Below, one piece after another: positions 1 through 7,407 of a stretch of DNA of 64,000 nt. The notes under the pieces are model-generated. The model was not told where the DNA came from. It worked only from the letters and a program-made list of their open reading frames with translations, and ran no database searches. This stretch comes from Actinoallomurus liliacearum. Lineage in GTDB: Bacteria > Actinomycetota > Actinomycetes > Streptosporangiales > Streptosporangiaceae. The position numbers were made by a program, and so were the translations under genes. Each line of letters begins with the position of its first letter. Position 1 is the stretch's first letter. The stretch lies in NCBI RefSeq assembly GCF_039542035.1, contig NZ_BAABHJ010000040.1, forward strand, positions 1 through 64,000. Direction: 5' to 3'.

Positions 1-58
1 TGAGCGCAGTGCTTGACGAGCCTGCTCGTGTTGAGGCCGCGCAACTCGTCTCGCAGCT

Positions 59-223
59 GCGTTCGTCATCGGCGCGACGTTCTCCGCGTTCAGCTACTTC
101 ACCCCGATCCTCACCCGGCTCACCGGGTTCGGCGCCGGAACCGTCCCGGTCCTGCTCATCGCGTACGGCGCCTCGTGCGGGTTTGAGGGGATCCGTACGG
201 GGATGACCTCCACCGGGCGGTGA
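59..223 (+). pseudogene. MFS transporter remnant
   Basis: An open frame without a usable start reads as an internal piece of a major facilitator transporter of the drug-efflux type: a run like FSAFSYFTPILTRLTGFG followed by TVPVLLIAYGA is typical of a helix-loop-helix in the second half of such carriers. After about 38 residues the similarity stops and a short unrelated tail (ending STGR) leads to TGA. Upstream in the same frame there are stops at 14-16 and 32-34, so no intact protein can be made here. The fragment ends 16 bases before the sulfotransferase start. It is most simply a decayed transporter whose 5' part lies outside the window or has been lost. The family assignment is by eye. 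Confidence 0.5.
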
Positions 224-239
224 TTTTGGAGGGATCATC

Positions 240-866
240 GTGTTGGAGGTCATCGGGGCCGGGTTCGGGCGTACCGGGACGCTGTCGTTGAAGCTGGCGC
301 TGGAGCGGCTCGGGTTCGGGCCCTGCCACCACATGACCGTGCTCATCGACGATCCGGAGCAGATCGACCGGTGGACGCGGGTGCTCGAGGACGGCGGCCC
401 GGACTGGGACGAGGTCTACCGCGGCTACCGCGCGACCACCGACTGGCCCGGGGTCGCGTTCTGGCGGCAGCTCGTCGAGCACTACCCCGAGGCCAGGGTG
501 ATCCTCACCGTCCGCGACCCGAGAAGCTGGTACGAGAGCGCCCGCGAGAGCATCTTCCGCGCCACGGCGATCCACCCGGCCGATCCGCTCGGCGCACGAC
601 GGCGGCGGTTCGTGCAACGGCTGGTGTGGGACGGCGACTTCGGCGGCCGGTTCGAGGACCCCGAGCACGCGATGGCGGTGTTCACCGAGCACAACGACGC
701 GGTACGCCGCGAGGTCCCGGCCGACCGGCTGCTGGAGTTCCGCGTCAGGCAGGGCTGGGGGCCGCTGTGCGACTTCCTCGGGGTGCCCGTTCCCGGTGAG
801 GCGTTCCCGCGCACCAACGACCGTCAGGAATTCGCCGAACGGGTCGCCCAGCGGGAAGGACGGTGA
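240..866 (+). CDS. Sulfotransferase family protein (Sulfotransfer_4-like)
   Basis: 208 residues. The N-terminus LEVIGAGFGRTGTLSLKLAL is the P-loop-like 5'-phosphosulfate-binding element of PAPS-dependent sulfotransferases, in the version found in the short bacterial Sulfotransfer_4 group. A second motif, VRDPRSWYES near residue 95, matches the 3'-phosphate-binding region. The family typically moves a sulfuryl group from PAPS to a small-molecule hydroxyl, but the substrate cannot be read from sequence. GTG start at 240, preceded by GGAGGG at about 228. The length is usual for the family. It appears monocistronic, with 141 bases before the next gene, and nothing links it to the distant PKS/NRPS cluster. 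Family call good; activity inferred. Confidence 0.8.
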   Translation: MLEVIGAGFGRTGTLSLKLALERLGFGPCHHMTVLIDDPEQIDRWTRVLEDGGPDWDEVYRGYRATTDWPGVAFWRQLVEHYPEARVILTVRDPRSWYESARESIFRATAIHPADPLGARRRRFVQRLVWDGDFGGRFEDPEHAMAVFTEHNDAVRREVPADRLLEFRVRQGWGPLCDFLGVPVPGEAFPRTNDRQEFAERVAQREGR

Positions 867-1007
867 GGCGTCCCGCGCGGAACACCGCCCTGCCGGCGCG
901 CGAGATCCTCTCCAACGCGGGAGTGCCGGCCGGCGCGTGACCGCGAGCAGGCCCACCGTGCGCCGGTTTCCCGCGTACGACCGGGCCGGTTGAGGTATAC
1001 AGCGCAG

Positions 1008-2555
1008 ATGAGCGACGGCGAGATCTCCCGGCTCTACCACGAGGCCACCGGCTTCGGCTCCGGACGGCCGCCGCGGCCGGGCTTCCCCGGGTTCGTTCCG
1101 TCGGATCCGCAGAACCGGCCGCACCCGTTCAAGCGCTATCCCGGCGCACCGGTCCGGGACCTTCCCGCGGACCTTCCGCCCGGCGGGGCGCCGGCGGTCG
1201 CGGCGCTGTCCGGACGGGTGCCGGCCGGACAGACCGGCGTGGACCTGGAGTTCCTCGCCCGGCTGCTGTTCTTCGCCACGGGGGTGACGCGGCGCACCGT
1301 CGTCCAGGATCTGGACATCTGGTTCCGCACCGCGCCGTCCGCCGGCAACCGGCATCCGGTGGAGACGTACGTCGCCGCCGGGGCCGTCCAGGGGCTGGAG
1401 CCCGGCCTGTACCACTTCGCGCCGGACGTGTTCGGCCTGGAGGAGCTGTCCCCGGGGGACTGCCGCCCGGCCATGGCCGGCGCCGCCGCCGCATCCGAGG
1501 TCGCGGCCGCTCCGCTGGTCCTCGTCCTCACCGGGATCCCCTGGCGGACCGCCTGGAAGTACGGTGAGCGGGGCTGGCGGCACGTGTACTGGGACGCGGG
1601 GACGGCCCTCGCGAACCTCCTCACGGTCGCCGAGGCGTACGGGGTCCGGGCCCGCGTCCTGCTGGGCTTCGTGGACTCCGCGCTCTGCCGGCGGCTCGGG
1701 ATCGAAGACACGGCGGAGTTCCCGATCGCGATGGTCGTCGTCGGCGGTCCCGGCGAGGCGACCGAGGCGGAGGCGGAGGCGTGTGCGCCGCCGGGACTGG
1801 CGGCGGTTCCGCTCTCCCCCGCTCCGCTGGAGTTCCCGCTGATCAGCCGGGTGCAGCAGGCGGGCGAGCTGGCGACGGCCGAACAGGTGACGGCCTGGCG
1901 GGCGACGGCTCGCCTCGGGTCGCCGACCGCGCGGGACGGGGCGGAGCCGCCCGCGTCGGCGTCGGAGGAGCCGATCGAGTCGGTGATCCTGCGGCGCGGG
2001 TCGACGCGGCGGATGCGGCAGGAGGTCCTGCCGGCCGAGCTACTGGAGTGGGGGATGGCGGTGGCCACCCGGCGGCTGCCCGCCGACGCCGTCCCGGCCG
2101 GGGCGACGCTGCTCTCCCACCAGCTCGACGTCCACGCGGTCCAGGGCGTCGAATCCGGGCTGTACCACTGGGCCGGCGGACGGGCGGAGCCGTACCGGAC
2201 CGTGCCGGAGGCCGCGGTCCGCCGGCTGAGCCGGTACCTCTGCCGGAACCAGGCGCTCGGCGGCGACTCGGCCTTCACCGCCTTCATGTGCGCCGACCTG
2301 GACCGGGTGTTCGAGGCGTACGGCGACCGCGGTTACCGCGTCGCGCAGCTCGAGGCGGGGGTGGCCGCCGGGCGCCTGCAGCTCGCGGCGTTCGCCCTCG
2401 GGTACGGCGCCACCGGCCTCACCTTCACCGATGACGACGTGTCGGCGGCGTTCGGCAGCGGCGCGGCGTGCATGCTCGCCGTCTCCGTCGGGAGCCCCGC
2501 CTACCGGAGCCGGCCGGGCGGTCCGCCCGGCCGGCCCACACGGGTGCGGATCTGA
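1008..2555 (+). CDS. Tandem SagB-type nitroreductase-fold dehydrogenase
   Basis: 515 residues from the ATG at 1008; an in-frame TTG at 990 is possible but weaker. Two nitroreductase-like halves are visible. The first (about residues 65-245) has RTAPSAGNRHPVE, the FMN-binding segment of SagB/ThcOx dehydrogenases, and a LEPGLYHF turn. The second (about 325-510) repeats the plan with ILRRGSTRRM and VESGLYHW. SagB-type enzymes oxidise thiazolines or oxazolines made by YcaO cyclodehydratases in azole peptides. No YcaO or precursor peptide is nearby, so this is probably one of the stand-alone tandem members of unknown substrate. It ends one base before the converging protease gene. Fold assignment is firm; role unknown. 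Confidence 0.78.
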   Translation: MSDGEISRLYHEATGFGSGRPPRPGFPGFVPSDPQNRPHPFKRYPGAPVRDLPADLPPGGAPAVAALSGRVPAGQTGVDLEFLARLLFFATGVTRRTVVQDLDIWFRTAPSAGNRHPVETYVAAGAVQGLEPGLYHFAPDVFGLEELSPGDCRPAMAGAAAASEVAAAPLVLVLTGIPWRTAWKYGERGWRHVYWDAGTALANLLTVAEAYGVRARVLLGFVDSALCRRLGIEDTAEFPIAMVVVGGPGEATEAEAEACAPPGLAAVPLSPAPLEFPLISRVQQAGELATAEQVTAWRATARLGSPTARDGAEPPASASEEPIESVILRRGSTRRMRQEVLPAELLEWGMAVATRRLPADAVPAGATLLSHQLDVHAVQGVESGLYHWAGGRAEPYRTVPEAAVRRLSRYLCRNQALGGDSAFTAFMCADLDRVFEAYGDRGYRVAQLEAGVAAGRLQLAAFALGYGATGLTFTDDDVSAAFGSGAACMLAVSVGSPAYRSRPGGPPGRPTRVRI

Positions 2556-2556
2556 A

Positions 2557-3450
2557 CTACGAGATGACGCTGTTGATCCAGTTGTAGTAGGCGCCGACGC
2601 CGGTGTAGGCGTCCGGGCCGCCGCCGCAGATGTCGCTGACGCCGCGGCTGTCCACGCCCTCGAGCCGCCAGCGCCCGTCGACCAGCATCAGCAGCGGCGA
2701 ACCGGAGTCACCGCCGCAGGGGCCGCGGACGCCCTCCGGGTTGTCGGTGCAGACGTCGCCGGGGTAGGCGCCCCACGCGTCGCTGCCGTTCTCGTCGACG
2801 TGGCACTTCGGCGTGCTCAGCGGGAGGACCGTGGTGTCGAGCTGCTGCAGCTGGGTCGGCAGCTGGCTGGGGTCGCTCGCCTCGTTGGAGGTGTAACCCC
2901 AGCCGATCTCCCGGACCTTGATGCCCGGGTCGGGCAGCTTCCAGTCCAGGGGAACGGTCTTCTCGGGCTGCGGGGTGGTGAGGTGGACGAGGGCGATGTC
3001 CTTGCCGAGGCTCTTGTCCGGGTAGTTGATGAAGTCGGGGTGCACGACGATCTTGTCGATGTCCGAGACCGTGCCGCCCGTGGTCCGGTCGTTGGAGCCG
3101 ACCCGGACGTGCAGGAGCGAGGGGTCCCAGGGCACGGACGTGCTCGAGTCCGAGCCGATCGTCGTGACGCAGTGCCCGGCGGTGACCACCCAGTCCTTGC
3201 GGATCAGCGCGCCGCCGCAGCGGTGGGAGTTCGGGACCCCGTTGCGGGTGTACTGCAGCGAGATCATGAAGGGGTAGTTCTGGGTCGCCGTCCCGCCGCC
3301 CACGATCTTGGGCGAGGGGTCGCCGGTCGTGTCCGCGGTCGCGGCGGCGCCGGTGGTCGCCAGGGCGCCGGCGACCACGGCCGCCGTCGCCAGCACGCGC
3401 GCGAACGTCCGTCGCCGGTCGGTGGAGGGGGTGGCCAGAGTCGATGTCAC
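2557..3450 (-). CDS. Secreted trypsin-like serine protease (S1)
   Basis: 297 residues from the GTG at 3450, chosen because GAGGAG lies about 10 bases upstream; an in-frame start at 3522 would add 24 residues. Residues 11-39 form a signal peptide (DRRR, hydrophobic core, Ala-rich exit). A short propeptide precedes KIVGG (residues 48-52), the classic trypsin activation site. The catalytic triad is His93 (TAGHC), Asp151 (KDIALVHL) and Ser249 (GGDSGSP). Asp or Gly at the S1 pocket was not assigned with confidence. Several Cys pairs fit chymotrypsin-fold disulfides. The enzyme should be exported and activated outside the cell. It converges on the SagB-like gene with a 1-base gap, so no separate terminator fits between them. 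Confidence 0.9.
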   Translation of the reverse strand: MTSTLATPSTDRRRTFARVLATAAVVAGALATTGAAATADTTGDPSPKIVGGGTATQNYPFMISLQYTRNGVPNSHRCGGALIRKDWVVTAGHCVTTIGSDSSTSVPWDPSLLHVRVGSNDRTTGGTVSDIDKIVVHPDFINYPDKSLGKDIALVHLTTPQPEKTVPLDWKLPDPGIKVREIGWGYTSNEASDPSQLPTQLQQLDTTVLPLSTPKCHVDENGSDAWGAYPGDVCTDNPEGVRGPCGGDSGSPLLMLVDGRWRLEGVDSRGVSDICGGGPDAYTGVGAYYNWINSVIS

Positions 3451-3612
3451 CGTCTGCTGACTCCTCGTCACATCGTCTGTCAGGGGGGTGGATGTGAAGG
3501 GGCCGCGCGGCACGTACGCCATCGACCCCGCGCCGGACGCTACCGGGGCAAAGTTGATCTTGAAAATGTGATCTTGGTCTCGCCCCGGCGACCGGCGGCG
3601 GGCCGGGCCGGG

Positions 3613-3675
3613 TCAGGCGCGTAGGTAGGACAGCTCGGAGAGCGAGGTTAGGCGCGCAGGTAGGACAGTTCGGGG
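3613..3675. repeat. Imperfect direct repeat of the GH4 gene 3' end
   Basis: The last ~28 bases of the GH4 gene (encoding ELSYLRA-stop, at 3648-3675) are repeated just downstream at 3613-3640 with a few base changes, including an equivalent stop triplet. The extra copy is untranslated in the GH4 frame. It looks like a small tandem duplication or a scar left by recombination at the gene end. Confidence 0.7.
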
Positions 3676-4991
3676 AAGCGGGCCTCGTACCGCTCCAGGA
3701 GGCGGCGGGCCACGGTCACGGAGTCGATGAGCGGGTGGGTGGCGAGGGCGCGCAGCGCGGCCGGGCGGGAGCCGGTGGTCGCGGCCTCGAGGACGGCGCG
3801 CTCGACGGCCTTGATCGTGGTGACGAGGGCGAGCTGGTGGTCGGCGAGCGGCGCGCAGGCGACCGGGCGGGCGCCGTTGGCGTCGACCAGGCACGGCACC
3901 TCGACGACGGCGTCGTCGTCCAGGCCCGGCAGGGCGCCGCGCCCCCGGACGTTGAGGATCAGGGTCGTGCGCTCGTCGTGCGCGATGGCGCGCATGAGCG
4001 CGAGCGCGACGTTCTCGTATCCGCCGGACTCCAGGTCGCAGGACTCGCGCTCGCCGGCGTCGGCCGCCTCGCGGTTCTCCGCCATGTAGGTGGTCTCGCG
4101 GGCCATCCGGGTGGTCTCCCACGCTTCGAGCGCGGAGCCGGGCGAGTCGGGCGTACGGGCGTAGAAGTCGCGCTGCTGGTCCCGGACGAGCGTGCCGCGG
4201 GTGCGCTCGGCGGTACGGGCGGCGGCGACCGCGTCGCGGGCGAAGTAGTAATAGTGCAGGTACTCGTTGGGGACCGCGCCGATGGCCCGCAGCCACTCGC
4301 CGCCGAACAGCCGGCCCTCCTCGAACGACGCCAGCGCCGCGTCGTCGGCCAGCAGCCCGGGAAGGACGTCGCGGCCCTCGACGCGGACGGCACGCAGCCA
4401 GCCGAGGTGGTTCAGCCCGGCGTAGTCGAACCACGCACTGCCCGCGTCGACGCCGAGCGCGGCGGCGACGCGGCGGCCGAGGCCCACGGGTGAGTCGCAG
4501 ATGCCGATCACGCGGTCGCCGAGGTGGCGGGACATCGCCTCGGTGACGGTGCCCGCCGGGTTGGTGAAGTTGATGACCCACGCGTCCGGGGCGACCGCGG
4601 CGACGCGGCGGGCGATGTCGACGGCGACGGGGACCGTGCGCAGGCCGTACGCGATGCCGCCCGCGCCGACGGTCTCCTGGCCGAGCACGCCCTCGTCGAG
4701 GGCGAGCCGTTCGTCGGCGGCGCGGCCGTCGAGCCCGCCGACGCGGATGGCGGAGAACACGAAGTTCGCGCCGGTGAGCGCCTCGTCCAGGTCGGTCGTC
4801 GCGGTGACCGCCGGGGCGTCCGGGTGGCCGGCCGCCTGCTCGGCGAGGACCTGACGGATCACGGCCGTACGTGCGGGGTCGAGGTCGTACAGGACCACGT
4901 CGGTGACGCGGCCCTTGCCACGGTCGGCCAGGAGCGCGCGGTACACGAGCGGCACCCGGAACCCGCCGCCGCCGAGGATCGTCAGTCGCAT
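3648..4991 (-). CDS. GH4 family 6-phospho-beta-glucosidase-like glycosidase
   Basis: 447 residues from ATG 4991. GH4 enzymes are unusual glycosidases that use NAD+ and a divalent metal in a redox-elimination mechanism. Visible here: the NAD loop LTILGGGGFRVP (residues 3-14), NFTNPAG (141-147), and metal ligands Cys165 in GICDSPVG and His195 in GLNHLGW. The overall signature is closer to 6-phospho-beta-glucosidases than to alpha-galactosidases. The length is normal. No PTS or ABC sugar genes are adjacent, so the substrate (a phospho-disaccharide in the classical case) is uncertain. The gene stands alone, divergent from the lipoprotein protease at 5197. Confidence 0.85.
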   Translation of the reverse strand: MRLTILGGGGFRVPLVYRALLADRGKGRVTDVVLYDLDPARTAVIRQVLAEQAAGHPDAPAVTATTDLDEALTGANFVFSAIRVGGLDGRAADERLALDEGVLGQETVGAGGIAYGLRTVPVAVDIARRVAAVAPDAWVINFTNPAGTVTEAMSRHLGDRVIGICDSPVGLGRRVAAALGVDAGSAWFDYAGLNHLGWLRAVRVEGRDVLPGLLADDAALASFEEGRLFGGEWLRAIGAVPNEYLHYYYFARDAVAAARTAERTRGTLVRDQQRDFYARTPDSPGSALEAWETTRMARETTYMAENREAADAGERESCDLESGGYENVALALMRAIAHDERTTLILNVRGRGALPGLDDDAVVEVPCLVDANGARPVACAPLADHQLALVTTIKAVERAVLEAATTGSRPAALRALATHPLIDSVTVARRLLERYEARFPELSYLRA

Positions 4992-5056
4992 GATCCCGAG
5001 GCTAACTCGCGTAAAGGTCGCCTGAGCGCCGGGCGGGGCGTTCGGCGGCCGGATAA

Positions 5057-5071
5057 CGTTCATAACGAACG
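5057..5071. promoter_or_regulatory. Inverted repeat in the GH4/protease divergent region
   Basis: CGTTC-N5-GAACG lies 66 bases upstream of the GH4 start, in the 205-base region between two divergent genes. The position and dyad fit an operator for GH4 expression, but the motif is short and only seen once, so it could be chance. Confidence 0.3.
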
Positions 5072-5196
5072 GGTCACGGTCGATCAGGGGCGAGGGCAGG
5101 GCGGGTGAGCGGTACCCAGACACCTCACAGCAAGCCCCCAGGGCGCGGTGAGTTTCGGGAGTTATCCCTAAGGAAAGAACGCGGCAGGGGGGTGCG

Positions 5197-6030
5197 ATGC
5201 GTAGATTGTTGTGTTTGGTGATGTCGGCCGTGCTGCTGGCCGGCTGCACCACGGCTCACGGAAAGACGCCCCAGGTCGCGGCGGAGACCCGAACCGCCGG
5301 GACCCCCCACCCATCCCCGACGACCAGTGCTCCTCCGACTCCTCTCCCGAAGGGCACGCCGACCGCCAAGACCTTTCCCGAGGGCCGCCACGTCGGAGCG
5401 ATCTTCTCCCACGACACCTCGGGCACCCACTTCTGCACGGGGAGCACGGTCGACAGCCCCAACCACAACCTGATCATCACCGCCGCGCACTGCCTGCACG
5501 GCGGCAAGGGCAGTGACTACACCAGCGACCTCGTCTTCGTCCCCGGCTACCACGACGGCAAGGCCCCGTACGGGGTCTGGAAGATCCGTACGCTGCTCGT
5601 CGACACCCGGTGGGCCCACGACTCCGACGAGGACCTGGACGTCGGCTTCGCCGTGGTCGCCCCGCTGAACGGCCAGAACGTCGGCGACGTCGTCGGCGTC
5701 AACACGCTCGGCATCGACTCCGGCTTCCGCAACGTCGTACGGGTCACGGGCTACCCGATGCGCTCCGACAAGCCGATCACCTGCGTGAACGCCACGAGCA
5801 AAGAGGACACCTACCAACTGCGCTTCGCCTGCGACGGGTACCTCCCCGGCACCAGCGGCAGCCCCTTCCTCGCCGACTACGACACGAACACCCATACGGG
5901 CAAGGTCGTCGGCGTGATCGGTGGCCGGGACGAGGGCGGCGACGAGGACGACGTCTCCTACAGCTCCTACTTCGACGACGACGTGAAGCACCTTTACGAC
6001 GAAGCGGTACGGGAAAGCGCGCCGCAGTGA
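5197..6030 (+). CDS. Trypsin-like serine protease, lipoprotein
   Basis: 277 residues. The N-terminus MRRLLCLVMSAVLLAGC is a lipoprotein signal with lipobox LLAGC, Cys17 being the lipidation site. A Thr/Pro-rich spacer (about 20-55) follows, as is usual for surface-tethered actinobacterial proteins. The protease domain (about 65-260) resembles the V8/glutamyl-endopeptidase branch of S1: His98 in ITAAHC, Asp148 in EDLDVGFAVV and Ser220 in PGTSGSPF. ATG start at 5197, with AAGGAAAG further upstream. It likely acts at the outer face of the membrane; its target is unknown. The C-terminus is rich in Asp/Glu. It ends 14 bases before the flavoprotein gene, so the two may be cotranscribed. Confidence 0.85.
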   Translation: MRRLLCLVMSAVLLAGCTTAHGKTPQVAAETRTAGTPHPSPTTSAPPTPLPKGTPTAKTFPEGRHVGAIFSHDTSGTHFCTGSTVDSPNHNLIITAAHCLHGGKGSDYTSDLVFVPGYHDGKAPYGVWKIRTLLVDTRWAHDSDEDLDVGFAVVAPLNGQNVGDVVGVNTLGIDSGFRNVVRVTGYPMRSDKPITCVNATSKEDTYQLRFACDGYLPGTSGSPFLADYDTNTHTGKVVGVIGGRDEGGDEDDVSYSSYFDDDVKHLYDEAVRESAPQ

Positions 6031-6044
6031 CACACGATGGGGTC

Positions 6045-7367
6045 ATGGACGTCGACGTCATCGTGATCGGGCTCGGACCGGGCGGCGAAGAGGTGGCGGG
6101 TGGTCTGGCCGCCGCCGGCCTCGCGGTGGTGGGCATCGAGGACCGCCTGGTGGGCGGCGAGTGCCCCTACTGGGGCTGCATTCCCAGCAAGATGATGATC
6201 CGCGCGGCGGACCTGCTGGCCGAGGCCCGCCGCGTCCCCGGCATGGCCGGAGAGGCGGAGGTCCGGCCCTCCTGGGCCCCGGTCGCGAAGCGGCTGCGCG
6301 AGGCCACCGACGACTGGGACGACAAGGTCGCGGCCGACCGGTTCACCGGCAAGGGCGGCACGCTCGTACGCGGCAAGGGCCGGATCACCGGTCCGGGCGA
6401 GGTCACCGTCGAGGACCGGGTGTTCCGCGCCCGCAAGGGCATCGTCATCTCGAACGGCACCGCCCCCTCCATCCCGCCGATCGACGGCCTGCGCGACACG
6501 CCGTACTGGACGAACCGGGAGGCGATCGAGGCCACCGAGGTGCCCGAGTCGCTGATCGTGCTGGGCGGCGGGGCGATCGGCGCGGAGCTGGCCCAGGTGT
6601 TCGCCCGGTTCGGCAGCCGGGTCACGGTGGTCGAGGCCCTCCCCCGGCTCCTCTCCGTGGAGGAGCCCGAGGCGGGCGACCTGCTGCGCGAGGTCTTCGA
6701 GGCCGAGGGCATCACCGTACGGACCGGCGCGAAGGTCGAGCGGGTCCGCCACGACGCCGACGGGTTCGTCCTGAACGACGACCTGCGGGCCGAACGGCTG
6801 CTCGTCGCCACCGGCCGGCGCACCGACCTCAAGGCGCTGGGCGTCGCGGCGGTCGGCCTGGACGAGGACGCGCGGTTCGTGGACGTGGACGACCGGCTGC
6901 GCGCCGCCGACGGCGTGTGGGCGCTCGGCGACGTCACCGGGAAGGGCGCGTTCACGCACGTGTCGGTGTACCAGGCGCGGATCGTCCTACGGGAGATCCT
7001 CGGCCAGGACGGGCCGCCCGCGGACTACCGGGCGCTGCCGCGCGTGACCTTCACCGACCCGGAGATCGGCGCGGTCGGGCTGACCGAGCAGCAGGCCCGG
7101 GACCGGGGAATGGACGTGCGCGTGTACCGGACGGACCTCGCGAAGTCCGCGCGCGGCTGGATCCACGGGGCGGAGGGCTTCATCAAGCTGATCGAGCACG
7201 ACGGCGTGCTGGTCGGCGCGACGTCGGCCGGGCCGGTCGGCGGCGAGGTCCTCGGCGCGCTGGCCGTCGCCGTCCACGGCGAGGTGCCGGTGGAGCGGCT
7301 CCGGCACATGATCTACGCGTACCCGACGTTCCACCGCGCCATCGAGGCCGCGCTCCTGGAGGACTGA
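6045..7367 (+). CDS. FAD/NAD(P)-dependent disulfide-reductase-like oxidoreductase
   Basis: 440 residues from ATG 6045. The class I pyridine nucleotide-disulfide oxidoreductase plan is clear: FAD loop GLGPGGEEVAGG (9-20), redox disulfide Cys40 and Cys45 in GGECPYWGCIPSK, NAD(P) loop LGGGAIGAELAQ in the middle, second FAD motif VWALGDVTGKG, and a dimerisation domain. Dihydrolipoamide dehydrogenase and mercuric reductase belong here. However, the C-terminal HxxxxE-type catalytic dyad of lipoamide dehydrogenase (HAHPT) reads YAYPTFHRAIE, with Tyr in place of the key His. It is therefore probably not the housekeeping E3 enzyme but one of the related reductases of uncertain substrate. No E1/E2 subunits are nearby. 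Confidence 0.8.
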   Translation: MDVDVIVIGLGPGGEEVAGGLAAAGLAVVGIEDRLVGGECPYWGCIPSKMMIRAADLLAEARRVPGMAGEAEVRPSWAPVAKRLREATDDWDDKVAADRFTGKGGTLVRGKGRITGPGEVTVEDRVFRARKGIVISNGTAPSIPPIDGLRDTPYWTNREAIEATEVPESLIVLGGGAIGAELAQVFARFGSRVTVVEALPRLLSVEEPEAGDLLREVFEAEGITVRTGAKVERVRHDADGFVLNDDLRAERLLVATGRRTDLKALGVAAVGLDEDARFVDVDDRLRAADGVWALGDVTGKGAFTHVSVYQARIVLREILGQDGPPADYRALPRVTFTDPEIGAVGLTEQQARDRGMDVRVYRTDLAKSARGWIHGAEGFIKLIEHDGVLVGATSAGPVGGEVLGALAVAVHGEVPVERLRHMIYAYPTFHRAIEAALLED

Positions 7368-7407
7368 GCCGGGAACCCGGCGCGGAGGGCGCGCGTCTGA
7401 ACCGATC

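Noticed and set aside
156..1583. 475-codon minus-strand frame over the sulfotransferase and SagB genes
   Set aside because: Low-complexity translation with no motif; the plus-strand genes have clear family signatures and ribosome sites.
2431..3624. 397-codon plus-strand frame opposite the S1 protease
   Set aside because: It is a shadow of the protease gene, whose catalytic triad and signal peptide are intact on the minus strand.
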